Shown: positions 32,851-45,509, counted from the first letter of the stretch. The stretch is 64,000 nucleotides of DNA from Halichoerus grypus (GCF_964656455.1 NC_135726.1:31401930-31465929), one strand, 5' to 3'. Notes: generated from the sequence alone by a model not told the origin. A program made the numbers and translations.

Positions 32851-34424
32851 GCTCATGACTCTGCACTTTTAAGATTTTCCACTGGAGAGTTTGGGAGTGA
32901 TCAACCTGGCACAGCTAACCAAGGCCTGACACTCAGGGTCACACCTCTACCCTGTGTCCATGACACCACCTTCCATCTCCTATCACAGAGTTCACAACTG
33001 TTGGCATGAGTCTTATCTAAAAGTGGAGCTAGCATAGGATGGCACCAACCCAAAGGGAATTTTGAGGCCTGCCGAGAAAGGGATATTTTCTTTCCCCTCT
33101 CCAGACTCAAGTAAGAGCAATCATTGACTTTCCCTAAAACCCATTAATTCTATATTTAGGCAACTAAAAGGAAAGGGAAAAAATAAAATAAAAAAAGCCA
33201 ACCACAACCTCACACACGATGGAAAAGATTGTAGATTCCCAGTGGCTATGTTGGCAAAAGGCAGAATGAGTGGCCTTCTGCGGGGTGTTACCATTCTCAT
33301 ATTGGATTTTTCTTCTCTAAAGTAGGTGAGTTAATTTATCTTGGACCCACATTCCTACAGACAGAGTAGAGATCTGGTATCTTCATCACCACTAGAGGTA
33401 GTACAATCTGGACATGCCAAGTCTCATGTGCCTGCGAGCAGTTTTAAAAGGTTTTGGTTAGCTCCAATTTTATTAGAATGAAAGCTTTTCACAAGTAAGA
33501 GGTTTTATGGGAGTTATTTTTAAAGTAATGTGTTTTTATTGGTTTCTAGTAAGATCAGTGAAATCACATGGCATTTTTAAAGAATTTTAAACCAAAAAAA
33601 GATGTTCAAACAACTTGCCTGAAACACAAAAGCCAAGAAAGTCCAAATAAGATATTTGAATGCAAGGGGGTTAATGCCAAGATAAAAACACTTCTGGGGA
33701 AGCAGAAGAAAGGGTAAAGGAGGATTCAAGCCAGGACAAAGATGAGCTGAGCTCAGCATCCAAACGGTCACTCACATATTGAAGCATGAGTACTTGTATC
33801 TCTCTCTGACTCAGTTGTCCCAACAGATATGGGGATCACCATTTGTTGTGTATAAAAATTAAGCTCATTAGAAAAGAGAACATGCTCTTAACTCCCTGGA
33901 CCTCAAAAGAGTAACTCAAATGACACACAAAAATCTAGCCAAGTGACGGGAATATCAGCAGAAACACAAATCACAGAACATCAGACACCCAGATCACAGA
34001 AAACCCACGTTGGAATTCTACATTCTCCTGCCCCACTTCCTTCTTCTTCGTCTTCCTTCATCTTTATTGCCTGTTTTTATGATTAATAAAACAATCCATA
34101 CTCAGTGCACATAATTTGGTTGGAGATGTCTAATGCAACCTGTAAAAGATAGCCCCTTCCTTCAGGTGAGACAACAGATTGAGAGAGAGACAGAGAGAGA
34201 GAGAGAAAGAAGGAATGACTTTGCCTCTGGTCCACAGCAAGTCAGCTGGTCATCTAGGACCAGAAAGCAGATATTTTAATAGCTCTTCACCACAGTCTAT
34301 AATCCTAATATGTATTTGCTACATATGTGTATGCATGGGTTTGCTACTAATTTCTGTCCAACCTCCCTAAAACACAAACATATGAGCATACACAACACCC
34401 ATACCTTCTACATGCACAATATGA
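32851..34424. other. Unique sequence with a short (GA)n run
   Basis: A (GA)n tract lies at 34172-34210. The remainder shows no repeat or coding signal I can support. Confidence 0.4.
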
Positions 34425-34545
34425 TAGTAAGCTTCATGAAGGCGTGACAAGGTCCATGTCTTTCTAATCCAACACTGTAGATTAAGTGTCTAGCACTTAC
34501 TAGGTACTCAACAAATGCATTAATGATGAAATGAATTCATCTCTG
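34425..34545 (+). repeat. L2 3' end fragment
   Basis: 'taagcttcatgaaggcgtgacaaggtccatgt' then 'gtgtctagcacttactaggtactcaacaaatg' follows the sense L2 3' end. Confidence 0.7.
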
Positions 34546-35069
34546 TACAATGCTCTTTCTGTCAAATCATGGACAAGTGAGCAACTAGATAAATCTATCA
34601 ACATGATATAAAACCTGCAAAAGAAGGCCTCAGAACTCTTCCCTCTAATTATAGGAAACAATTTAGGAACAAATGTTTTCCTGTCCCTTGAGCAGAATGG
34701 CATTAAGGCAACTGAGTCTTCTACAAATAGAACAATAGTGAACTTCTAGAGATCTGGGTATATGTTCTATCTGTGCAATTGCAATTGTGTGACTCTGAAC
34801 TCCTGCCCTTCCCGGACAATGGTATTACCTGTATGTACTCTTTTTCCTGAGTTGGTATAAGGGTTAAGGGGAACAATAATTTGGGGAAGGAACAAAAGTT
34901 AGAAATGTTAGGATTTCTATCAAACAGAAGAAGCTTTCTTGAGAATGTGACTCTGTCTGTTTAGGTCCCATGAAGTGAAGTCATATAGATGATGTAAAAG
35001 TGCTTTCATAAAGTATGGGTCCATCTTGCTGTGCATTCTGGTTGCTTTCATAGAGTATTATTATTATTA
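34546..35069. other. Unique sequence, nothing recognised
   Basis: No repeat family or coding signal is seen. Confidence 0.4.
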
Positions 35070-35500
35070 TTTATTTAAGTGAAGTGAAAGTTTATTAAGT
35101 GAAGGTGAGAATAGGAAGGAAAGAAAAAAGGTCTCTAGAGTGAGAGGGGTCCTGATTGCGCTGCCCTTTTTTTTCCATAGGGTATTAACACCCAATTTTT
35201 TGAAGTGAAATCTTCAAGGGGATCATCTCCCCTTATGAGCTCTGAAGAAGGACTCCACCCCTTTTCCTCCGCAAGGGTATCACTTTCAGCCTTCAAATAC
35301 TAATTGGTTCCAATGAGGCTCAATTTATCTATAAGACACAACATTGCTCAGTACTAGGTCACCCCGCTTGGACACAAACTAAAAAAGGAAAAAAAATTGA
35401 GCCTCTGGTTAGAGATTCTCAAATGGATAAAAGATTAAACTGTGTTCAATATATCGAACACATACCATTGAGAGTACACTGCCTCTAGCTTCCTTTTGGG
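35070..35500 (-). repeat. Possible endogenous-retrovirus LTR remnant (antisense)
   Basis: Read on the minus strand, the segment ends with 'ctctagagacc', a pyrimidine-rich stretch, and then AATAAACTTTCACTTCACTT (complement of about 35074-35093). That is the usual layout of a U3/R boundary with its poly(A) signal in many mammalian ERV LTRs. No internal viral gene is present. The family is not identified and the left boundary is a guess. Confidence 0.4.
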
Positions 35501-35574
35501 TAACGGAACTATCCACGATTTTCCCCCTCTTACTGGGTTGACTTATAAGTAGTCATTAATGGGGCTCACTAAAT

Positions 35575-35935
35575 ATGTCTTGTTCTCCACCTCTTATGCA
35601 CATCGTAAGACTGTGCTTCTTGGCCTCCTGGGGTTGAGTGAAGCCTCATGATTCATTCCCACCAGTAAGCTGTGAGGACAAATGATGTGTGTGTCTCTTC
35701 CAATCTAGAGAAATGAATTGTGAATAAAAGTTATCTTCAGAGATCTGTTTTCTCTGCTATGATGCCCAGCAATACTTGAGATATCGCCTACATCCCAGAG
35801 TATGAAGAAGGGGAACAAAGCCCCAGCTGACCCCAACTGGACAAGTGCAAGACATTAAATTTGATGTTCTAAGCTGCTGAAACTATAGAATTGTTTGTGA
35901 CTGCTGTTTAACCTAGCCTGTCAAGATTAAGGCAG
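35575..35935 (+). repeat. MLT1-like LTR
   Basis: 'ggcctcctggggttgagtgaag', 'tcccaccagtaagctgtgagg' and the ending 'taagctgctgaaactatagaattgtttg...taacctagcctgtcaag' resemble the sense order of an old MaLR-type LTR. Confidence 0.5.
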
Positions 35936-35955
35936 ATTAGAAAGATAGAGAACGT

Positions 35956-36024
35956 CTACATCAATTTACCTATTGCCTATTCCACTGAAACTTAGTGGCT
36001 TAAAACAACCATTTTTAAAAAGAT

Positions 36025-36059
<35 letters not shown>

Positions 36060-36570
36060 TTTGAGAGAGACAGAAGGGAGGGGCAGAGGGAGAGAGTAGC
36101 CTCAAGCAGATGCCCTGCTTAGTGCAAAGCCCCGTGCTGGGCTCAATCTCATGACCTGAGCTGAAATCAAGAGCCAGCTGCCTAGGGCCAGCAACTTGGA
36201 TTGGGTTCAGCTGAGTGGTTATTCTGTTATATTTTACCTGAGTCATTCCTCTCGTTGCACATCCATGGGTCAGTTGGGTGGGGGCTGATCTGTCTAGGGA
36301 TCCTCAGCTGGGATGGCCCATCTCTGTTCCATTTATTCTCAGTCTTCAGTAGGTTTGCTGAGGTTCCTTCATCAAGCCTCAGCAAGAAAGCAAGAGCAGG
36401 AGCTGTCTTGCCTCCTGAGTCCAATAAGGAGACCTCCCCTACTCTACTAATCAGAGTGAGTCACTAATTCAGACTCAAGGGGGTAGAAAAATAGATTCCA
36501 CCTCTTCACTGTAGGAGCAGCAAACTCACACTCAAGGGGGTGTGAATACAGGCAAAGGAGGAACTTGTGG
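35956..36570 (-). repeat. MLT1-like LTR (antisense), split by a SINE
   Basis: It begins 'ccactgaaacttagtggcttaaaaca', is cut by a SINE at 36011-36182, and resumes 'gcaacttggattgggttcagctgagtgg...'. A T20 run at 36573-36592 follows. Confidence 0.45.
36011..36182 (-). mobile_element. CAN SINE, antisense, head-truncated, with (TTTA)n tail
   Basis: A (TTTA)n run at 36025-36062, then 'gagagagacagaaggg', 'gctgggctcaatctcatgacctgagctgaaatcaagag', and then the similarity fades before the usual head complement. The missing head and lack of target duplications suggest truncation or later rearrangement. Confidence 0.8.
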
Positions 36571-36592
36571 TCTTTTTTTTTTTTTTTTTTTT

Positions 36593-38061
36593 ACAATCTA
36601 GCACATCATCTCATGATCAGGGTAGTGGCTCAGAAAGTGTAAGCATTGAAACGGTATACTATCACCTTTTTTTTTTAGTATCATCAAGATTTTACTGCAG
36701 AAACGTGAACTCAAAGAGCCCCTGATTTCACCACCTGCCCACAGAGAGCTGTCATCACCAAGTCTCCACGATGCTCCTGTATTTCATGCCTCCTCCTTTA
36801 ACCAGTAGCCATTCCATATCCCCAGATACTTGGGTCATCTCCTCTGATATCATGTGTACATTGTTTGAGGAAACCACATCTCTCTCAGGAAGATGACCTG
36901 GAAAAATCAGATGAGCCAAAGAACCCCTAATTTTATTTCAGCAGATGGTAAAATCCTACAATGGGTCCCAACACAGGGTGACAACCAAGATCTAAAGACG
37001 ATGAAGGCCAGAAGGGTCATTTGGATATGATGCTGGACCACCCGATGAAAGCACTGATGAATTATAATAGCATTACTTTCTGAGCACTTAATATTACTAC
37101 TGCTCATAGCAGTACGTGCTAAATAAAGCAAGTGATTTCCTAAAAATGACATTAGATCTTGACCAAAATGTGAGGGGTTTGAATAAGTGGAGGAGGGATG
37201 TAAGAAGTCTATGTTGGTTCCTTGCTTGTACAATTTCAACAGATTTGAAATAAAATCTACTGTAAAAGAATAATTACCAGAAAGAAAAAATATGAAGCAT
37301 CAAGGAGTCAATGGGGGTCCCCATCCCCCATCTGAGATTCACCTACTCTTCTACCTTCACCATTCCTTCTTATCCTCCTTGGATCGTTGGGCCTGTGGCA
37401 TCTTCTTGTTCTGTTATCCAAGAAGGGGTGGGCGGATGGCTGCTGTGCAGGTTTCACAGGCCTGATGTCCCAGAGCCTGCCTTCTGCTGCTGCCATAGAC
37501 AAGGCAATGGATGAGGGGGCACATGAGGACAGAAAATTCTCCCTCAGCCACATCACCCCTAAAGAGACTGAAAGGTTGCTGCTCTCAGATGGAATGTGAG
37601 TGAACTTCCCCAGGGCAATTGGATGGATCCAGCTCCGTGAGGTTCCAGAATTTGAAAGGGCAGCCAGCTTCTGGGCTTGTTGTGAAGGTGGTAGGAAAAT
37701 TGAAGTATGGCCCTTAGACTCACTCTCTGCAGGTCTGCTCTCTGCTGCTTGCCAGTTCTTTTTGCTCGACACTGCCATCCTGTTTTCTGGTAGCCATGGG
37801 GCGACTCTTGAGGGAAGGAAATGAGTCTGCCTCTACCAGGAAGCCATCCTGAGCTAGCCAAGGGGGCTGCAGGGTGTCACCCACCCAGAATTCATGCCCT
37901 AAAGCTGGTTTCACTCTTAGCCTGCCCTAGGTTTAGCCACTCCATTATCTTTTGTATACAGTTAGACCAGGGTGTTTGAGCGGAGACTGGATTCCTGAAA
38001 TCTAGATAGCTGAGAACCAAGGATCTAATTCTATTTTAAAGCTGCCAGTAGATTTCTAGTT
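36593..38061. other. Unique sequence, no gene seen
   Basis: The minus-strand frame of 156 codons at 37308-37778 and its neighbours are not supported: they overlap plus-strand frames of similar length and show no family motif. Confidence 0.45.
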
Positions 38062-38075
38062 CAAAGTGGTAAGGG

Positions 38076-38265
38076 GTTGGGGGGCGCCTGGGTGGCTCAG
38101 TTGGTTAAGCTTCCGACTCTTGATTTTGGCTCAGGTCATGATCTCAGGGTCGTGAGATCAAACCCTGTTAGGCTCCATGCTCAGTGCAGAATCTGCTTAA
38201 GATTCTCTTTCTCTCCCTCTGCCCCTCTGCCCCCATCCCCCGTCCCCCCATACTCTTTCCCAAAA

Positions 38266-38317
<52 letters not shown>

Positions 38318-38323
38318 AAAAGC
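38076..38323 (+). mobile_element. CAN SINE with expanded (GAAA)n tail
   Basis: Head 'ggggcgcctgggtggctcag', body with C-rich tract, tail converted to (GAAA)n at 38268-38320 (about 13 units). Imperfect target duplication CAAAGTGGTAAGGG (38062-38075) versus CAAAGTAGTAGAAGG (38324-38338). Confidence 0.93.
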
Positions 38324-38338
38324 CAAAGTAGTAGAAGG

Positions 38339-39361
38339 ATCACATACTTTTCTCCCTCTTTTCTCACTGAATACTAATAAAATAATGCTAATAAACTCAA
38401 AGAGTGCTGAGAACAGACAGGAATCCATCAGTAGAACAAAGGATCTGAGCAGTTTCTGGAGTATGAAAAATGAATGGGATCCTAACTGAGCATAAATCAT
38501 GGAAGCGGAAGCCGCAGGCAGTCCAGAACACCCATGGAAGGCATCTGCAAAAATGGAGGGCATTTCTCTTGGCAGAGCCCTAGAGACACTGTACGTGACA
38601 TGCCCGTGGATGGGTAGAGCAGAAATGCTACACAGGGGTGGAAATCAAGGTGATGATTTGAAGTTCTTTCAGGCGTCCCTCTCCCATTCTCTATTCTTCT
38701 CATGCTGAGTAAATAATGGTTTACACCCAAGGTCTAGCTTAGGGCTCCCGATATGGCTGTTAGTGCCTCTTTCAACATGGGGGAGGGGACAGCCTGCTAG
38801 CCCATCTGCCCCTCCTAATCTCCTATCCCATTTGTCAAAGGTCAAGTAGTCTTGCCATACCTCTCAAGGAAAGTTGTGTTGGGGAAGCACTATACAACTG
38901 AAATGGAAACCCATTGCCACTTGCTGTATAAATCAACCAAGTCCATGATTGACTACTCATATGAGTGGACAGCCAACGATCAGGAGAAGGTGGAGAATCC
39001 ATTGAGGATCACTTGCAACCCGAAATAAATACATAAACAAAAAGTGATCCTGGAGAAAACAGAAACTTCAGAAGATAGAAAGATATCAAAATAAAATTCA
39101 GAGAGACTTAAGGTAATATGACATCTATAAGGAAGAACAGGCCACTCAGAAAATAAAGCCATCAGGGCATAAGAAAAAGTACTTTAAAAATAAACATTTG
39201 ATAATCTTGTAGGTGTTTTTGCTTCCCTCCTCAGCACCCATCCCTCCCTTACTCCTTCCCAAAAGAACTCCCATTTCATTGAGGTGTCCACTCATCCTAG
39301 GGAGCCCATGTGACTCATATTTTTCTTATTACAAGAAGATGTAGGGCAAAGAGTATGGAGG
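38339..39361. other. Unique sequence, nothing recognised
   Basis: No repeat or coding signal I can support. Confidence 0.4.
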
Positions 39362-39822
39362 CGTAGGCTGAGGAATGGCTCCCCAAAGATGTCAGCTTCC
39401 TAATCCGTGGAGCCTGTGAATATGTTACCTTACATGGTAAAGGGACTTTGCAGATGGGATTCAGTTAAGGATCTTGAGATGGGAGATTGTCCTGAATCAT
39501 CTGGGTGAGCCTAAAATAATCACAAGTCCTTACAGGAGGGAGGCGGGAGGAGCAGGGTAGCAGTAGGAGATGTAACAATGGAAGGGAGATGTTGGAGTTA
39601 TAGGAAGAGGGGATCACAAGCCAAGGAATACAGGTGGCTTCTGGGAGCTGAGAAAGGAAAGGGAATGGAGTCTCCCCTCAAGCCTGAAAAAGAAATAGAG
39701 CCCTGCTGACATCTTGAGTTTAGAGTTCCAGTCTCCAGAAGTATAAGAAAATAAATGTGTGTTGTTTTAAGTCATTAAGTTTGTGGTTATTTGTTATAGC
39801 ACCAATAGAAAACTAGCATGGG
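39362..39822 (+). repeat. MLT1-like LTR
   Basis: 'ggaatggctccccaaagatgtcagcttcctaatccgtgga', 'gaccttgcagatgggattcagttaaggatcttgagatggg'-type phrases, 'gggatcacaagccaaggaatac' and the ending 'taagtttgtggttatttgttatagcacc' form a nearly complete sense LTR. Confidence 0.75.
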
Positions 39823-40474
39823 GGGTTTATTGACATTTAGTGGGCAGACACCATGGATGCTAAATGTTCCGAAATGCATGAACAGTTGCTTACAGTGAAG
39901 AATTATGTTGACCAAATGACAACTGCGCCTTAATTGAGAAACACTGGAAGCTACTCAGAACGATCTCTTCTCTGTTGTAGGTTGTTGGGTTGGAAATGGG
40001 CACGTGACAAAATTCAGTCCAGAGAGATGTAAAGAGAGTTTGTCTAGGTTTTTTAGAGGTCTTCAGAGGTCTCCTTCTCTGGAAAGACATTAACAAAGAA
40101 GCATACATAGCTGGTTCCTCCTGGAAGCCATGAAGTGAACCCACTTTAGGATAAAGTTAGCACTGGAGATAGCAGAACAAAGATGGATGGAACTTAGATC
40201 CTTCATGGCATGTTGGAACAGGTACACCAACCAACCCTTCATTCTGTCCTACCTCTTACATTTCTACAAATAAAAATATTTGCTGATTGCTTCAGCTATT
40301 TGAATTTTACTTTCTGTTGCAGAAAATGTATTCTAAGTAGTACAATTACAAAAACATCAATGGCAGTATTGAAAATTGAGGTCAAAGACAACTCCCCAAA
40401 AGATACAAAATGAGTGAGAACTTTATACATTTAAGCTAGCAACATAGAAGTTGCAACCCGTGCAAAAACGAACA
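39823..40474. other. Unique sequence, nothing recognised
   Basis: No repeat or coding signal I can support. Confidence 0.35.
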
Positions 40475-40810
40475 TGAATGAATCTTGGAAGCATTATGCT
40501 AAGTGAAAGAGGCACAAAAGATCCATATTATTTGATTCTATTTCTATTAAATGTCCAGAGTAGGCAAATTTATAGAGACATAAATTAGACTAGTGGTTGC
40601 CCAGGGGTAGAGGTGGGGGTGGGGTAATAAGAAAGGATGAGGAGTGATAGCTAGTGGGTACCTGTTTTGTTTTGCTGAGATGATGACAATCTTCTAAAAT
40701 TGATTGTGGTGATGCTTGCACAACTCTGTGAATATATATATATAAAAGACCCATTGAATTGTATAGTATTTGAATTATATCTCAATGGAGCTGTTAAAAA
40801 TAATTTTTAA
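40475..40810 (+). repeat. Old L1 3' end (L1M-type)
   Basis: 'catgaatgaatcttggaagcattatgctaagtg', 'ggttgcccaggggtagagg' and 'ttgaattatatctcaatggagctgtt' follow old L1 3' ends. Closely parallels 27340-27650. Confidence 0.8.
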
Positions 40811-40914
40811 ATTACAGAAGAAAATGTTTTACACATAAAAGTTCATTTTGAATAGAAATGCCAAATACTGAGCAGAGTTGAAAAACAAAATTCATATTTC
40901 TACTACATTTTTAT

Positions 40915-41540
40915 AAAAATCTACAGAGCGCAAGAACAAGTCATCGATAAAGTATGAGACTCAGAACCACATCTAACTTGTGACAAACAATACTGGATCC
41001 TGGAAGAAAATAGACAAATAATCTAAACATAATAAAAAGAAATGACTTTGAGCCTAGAATTTTATATTCAACTAAACTATAAAAATTATGAGTGTGTGGG
41101 GGGAGGGTGGGGTTAAAGATATTTTCCAGACATCAAAGGTTTTCTCCCGCATATCTTTTCCCAAAATGTACTTGAATGTATAATACAGGAAACAGAAAGA
41201 GAAGAAAGAGAATACACAGATTCAATCACCAGAGGGTCTGACTTAACCCTGAAAGGAGGGGAAACTCCTGGATGGGTTTTGTGGAGCAGATTTAAGAAAC
41301 GGTATATCCAAATTTGAATTAAAAGTCAAGGCTGTAAGCTTTCAAGACAAACGTAGGCTCATTCTTACAAATAGTGTGATGGAGTAGCTGGATGATCTTA
41401 ATCAGGGCATAAATATATAATTTATAATTTTGGTCAATGAGAAAAAAACCCCAGAAACTTTAGAAAGAAAATATAAGAAAAAGCGTTGGTGCAAATAAAA
41501 GCAAACAAAAAAATAGCCGAAAGCAAGAGTATCAGAGGGA
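40915..41540 (+). repeat. Old L1/HAL1-like fragment
   Basis: 'tggaagaaaatagacaaataatctaaac', 'tttgagcctagaattttatattcaactaaac' and 'ttttccagacatcaaagg' resemble the ORF1-proximal part of ancient L1ME/HAL1 elements. Low certainty on family. Confidence 0.55.
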
Positions 41541-41545
41541 GGTGT

Positions 41546-42558
41546 GTTATTTTCCTATACTGCTCTAACAAAGCTAACTAGATTTACTGGCTTAAGATAA
41601 TAAAACTTACCCTCCTACAGTTCTGGAGATCAGAAGTCCAAATCACTCTTACTGAGCTAGTCAAAGTGTCATCAGGGTTGGTTTCTTCTAGAGGCTCTAG
41701 GGGAGACTCTCTTTCCTACAGAGGCCTTTCCAGTTCCTGGAGGTTCCTGCATTCCTTGGCTCATGGCCCCTTCCTGTATCTTCAAAGACAGCAATGTAGC
41801 ATCTTCAAATCTCTGACTTTCTGCCCTCTGCTTCAGAAGAGGACCCAGATATGCCATCCCAAATATGCCACTTTGGCCTAAAAAATATTTCATGCTGAAG
41901 GCATTTGAATTCCTGAAATCCTTTATCTGCCTAAAAGAAGAGTCTCCCCAAAGAACTCAAAGGTCATAAATCCCCTCCCCGGGAGCAATTCTACTCTTCT
42001 CTTGGAGAGAAGTTGGTACCCACACCCAGATAGATATCTTCACCAACTCTCCTATCACCCATCTATTCTCCTAAAGGACTGTTTATCCTTCCAAAAGGTC
42101 TTCTGCTTTTCCTAAGTGCCCTTTCTCCCCTCCTTTCCCCCTGCTAAGTTAGGTATTTAGACCCCAAATTCTAACCACCCCTTCAAGTTACTTATTTCTG
42201 GGTGCTCTCAAGTGTGAGCACCATGCACATGAGAATAAACTTCTGTTTGTTTTTCTCCTGTTAATTTGTCTCTTGTTAGTTCAACATACAGATCCCCAGT
42301 TGGAGCATTGAGGAGGATAGAGGGAAACAGAATCTTTCCCTCCCCGGACTTCCATAATCACACTTCCTTCTCTGACGCTGACACTTCTCTCTCCATCTTA
42401 AAAGGACCCTTGTGATTACTTTGGGCCCACCCAGATAACTGATAACCCAGGATAATCTCCCTATCTCAAAATGGGCTCTTTGCCCCATAGATGGTGACAT
42501 ATTCACATATTAGGGCATTAAGATGTGGACACCATCAGGGGGTCTCTACCATATAGGG
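41546..42558 (-). repeat. MLT1-like LTR (antisense) split by a younger LTR
   Basis: Left part 41546-41833 ('tttcctatactgctctaacaaagc', 'cagttctggagatcagaagtcc', 'cattccttggctcatggccccttcc'). Right part 42346-42558 ('ccttgtgattactttgggcccaccc', 'aggataatctccctatctc', 'aagatgtggacaccatc'). Together they make one antisense LTR interrupted by about 510 bp. Confidence 0.8.
41834..42345 (+). repeat. ERV1-type solo LTR nested in an MLT1-like LTR
   Basis: The insert carries 'ggcatttgaattcctgaaatcctttatctgcc' and, near its 3' end, the poly(A)/R-U5-like stretch 'gagaataaacttctg' then 'ctcctgttaatttgtctcttgttagttc', as in gammaretrovirus-like (ERV1) LTRs of Laurasiatheria. No gag, pol or env is present, so this is a solo LTR. 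Exact ends and target duplications are not resolved. Confidence 0.65.
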
Positions 42559-44029
42559 TGAGAAGTGGGGAAGCCACATGGCTGACAATAGGGACATTCT
42601 CCTAAGAGCTGCACCACTGCAGTTTATTAGGTTTCAACCTGTAGGGAAAAAAGCATTGATTATTGATTATAGTTATAGCACATGAGTGTTATAAACCTTG
42701 ATGATGTAACAATAACGATATGGTTGATAGAAAGGAAAGAAAGTGGAAGGGGTATGTAGAGTGTTCATTTCCTTCCAATTACAATGGGAAGAGATGAGAT
42801 ACAATGTGATGTTATCAGATTAAGAAAGCCAACTATGTTATGTGGCAATTATAAAACACCCCAGCAGAAAAATTTTCAATAATTTAACCAACAACATCGA
42901 GGAGGACCTGGGAAGAATGAGTCCAGACCCTCATCTTTCTTATCAGGAAGTTGATAGACATTGATTAGACTGAGGAGTAAAATTGTGAGTATCTTGTGTG
43001 GACATTTAAAATCAACTCAGGAAACTAAAAACAAACAAGTTATGTTTATCTCTGTGGGGTGGGGATGGAAATTGGGAGAGCAGGGAAGAGGGAGGCTTTG
43101 CTTTCCATCTCAGACCGAGGTGTATGAGAAATGCACTTGGAAATGAAGGAGATGGCTTCCACGACTGCTGGGAGTACTGGCTGCAGAGGGTCCCCAGCTA
43201 TCAGCCCTCTTCAGGACATGCCTCCGCCTCGCCTGAGTTCCCACCCCCTACAGAAGCAGCCTACATAAAATGGTTGGTTAGGGGCAGCGAGAAAATGTCT
43301 TGGCTTCTTCAGTCCCACGCAGGACAATTCTTAAGGACCAACCCAGTTTCAGGGCTTCCTACGGAGCCATCAGACCATTGACACAACACGGCAGCAACCA
43401 TCCCCCTGCCCCAATCCCTGTCCTTCAAAGGCATTAATCCCAAGAGTCTTCCATCATGAACTTCCTACCTGAAGATTTCCGTCTCTGAGTCTGCTTCCTG
43501 AGGGGCTCAACACAGGATATAACACTTTCTACTAACGTTTTTGGACTATGCCTAAACTATTTTTATAAATGTCAGCACAGAGTTCTGAGCATACTCTTGT
43601 TTCTTTTCGCTTAGAAATGAAGGTCCATTTAACATTGGAGGGAAGATGGAATTTTTATTATGAGAAAAATGCTTTGAGATCGTTTGCCTATGCAGAATTA
43701 CACCAAATCCCCACATCTGTAATGGAGACATTTAAAACAATGGAGAGCTAAGCTGTTTTGCTTTGTAATAAAAAAGATGATCCTTTTGGAGTGTAGGTGG
43801 CCTTGCATCTTCTCAGCATACTTGGGTGCAGTGTCTTTCAACCGTAGGGCTGGTAAATGATCTGGGAACTCAACTTGGAAAATCAAAGTCAACACTTTTT
43901 CTTAAAGAAACAATAGTGTGTTGCTATTCTCTCGCCAAATACATGAACATACAGAAATTATTATCAGAAGCACCTAATGCTGTGGGAAACTATGTGGTCT
44001 TGGGAATCACTTCCAATGGTTTCTCCTAA
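42559..44029. other. Unique sequence, nothing recognised
   Basis: No repeat or coding signal I can support. Small open frames near 43569-44029 carry no motif. Confidence 0.4.
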
Positions 44030-44575
44030 CACTAAAGTCAAATCCAAAATCCAAATCAAGTTTTACCAGGCTCTACGAGATGTCACCCTCCACCTCCACC
44101 TTGATTCATGCCTTATCACTCTCACTCTACTCATTCCTCTGGAGCCACACTGCCTCTTCTTTGCCAACCTTGAAATTTATTAACACGATATCTGCCTCAG
44201 GACCTTTGCACTAGCAGTTTCCTCTGCTTGAAATGTCTGAGTCACTCTTTCCTTGGATCTTTGCTCTATCTTGTCATTCAGATTGGTGCAAATACCACCT
44301 GAGCATAGAGCCTTGCCCTGTCCATCCAATATAAAGCAATGCCTTCTTTCTTCTCTATTATCTCAGCCTTATTTTCTCCAGAGCACTCACCAACAACTGG
44401 AGTTGTCTTGTATATTTGTTTATTTGCTTATTATCTACTCTCCTTGTCCCCCTAGAAGGTAACCTTCTCAGAACAGGACCTTTCTTCCTCTCAGCCCGGA
44501 TGTCTTGGCTGTTTGTAGGATAGTTCTTGACCCTAGTAGGGTCAGGCTTAATAGATAATTATTGAATAAGTAAAC
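44030..44575 (+). repeat. L2 LINE 3' portion
   Basis: 'cctctggagccacactgcctcttctttgcc', 'caggacctttgcactagcagtttcctctgcttgaaatg', 'gtttatttgcttattatctactctcc' and 'ttattgaataag' give about 540 bp of sense L2 3' sequence in order. One of the longer ancient repeats in the window. Confidence 0.8.
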
Positions 44576-45304
44576 AGTATAATACTACCTGAATTTGGTA
44601 TGTTAGAAATGTCACCCCAAATTAGTGGGGAAGTGCTTTATTTTTAAAGAAATTAGGAGAGATTCACAATTCCCAAACAGCTCTAAGTGTTGACAATTTA
44701 ACTCGGTGGTCCTTAACTTACGTTGAGACACGGAATGCACTGGCAACCCTGAGCATTGAGAACTATGGTTCTTCTCCCCAGGGAAACCAAAACCAACCAA
44801 CCAAACAAACAAAACGCTGTGCTTGTATATACACAAAGTACGGTGCACACAATTTTAAGATTTATTCCCCCCTAAGGTTAAGAAGACTTATTTTAAAGAT
44901 TATGTGGAAAAAACATTTGTAAATGCACATAGTTAGCAAGTAAGTGAGTGTTGCTGGTGTAACTGAATGCCATTTTCCCCCCTTGGTGGTCTACGCCATT
45001 GAAACAGGTCTGGCTAGATGGATGCCCACTCATGGAACAGGGAGAGCAGGGCTGGGCTGGCAGTGGATCTCAGGGGTCAAGCCCTCTAACCCTTGCTGGG
45101 CCTGACTGCTCTTCTCAACAACCTCAGCAGGTCAACGATCTTATCAACTGGCCCCACAGCCTCAGTTAACCTCTCCGAAGAGATATTAGCTCCTTCTCAA
45201 GTAATTTGTCTTCAAGCTCATTAGTCTCTTGTATTTAACTATAAATTCATTAAGACAGGTTAACCTAAGAATCTAGAGGACAGAGTTAGTGTGACACTTT
45301 AGTG
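44576..45304. other. Unique sequence, nothing firm
   Basis: A stretch near 44695-44780 hints at a MER5-type element but is too diverged to call. Confidence 0.35.
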
Positions 45305-45440
45305 TTTATGAAGCAGATACCAAGGAGCAGGCGCTGGGCTCAAAACTTTACATTCATAAACTATTGTAATTTTTTAATGTTTAGTACTTACCACAATCCT
45401 GAGAGAGGGGTCCTACCATTAATTTGCTCTTTTACCTTCT
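45305..45440 (-). repeat. MIR fragment (antisense)
   Basis: 'ggcgctgggctcaaaactttacattcataaac' and 'ccacaatcctgagagaggg' resemble the antisense MIR. Confidence 0.45.
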
Positions 45441-45509
45441 TCACTAGAAAGTAGATTGCATGGGACCATCAGTTACAGGTGAATGCAGTAAAGATAGTTG
45501 AGTAAGTGA

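Noticed and set aside
38268..38320. Regularly spaced short repeats as a possible CRISPR-like array
   Set aside because: A simple (GAAA)n microsatellite in a SINE tail, in a mammalian genome, with no spacers.
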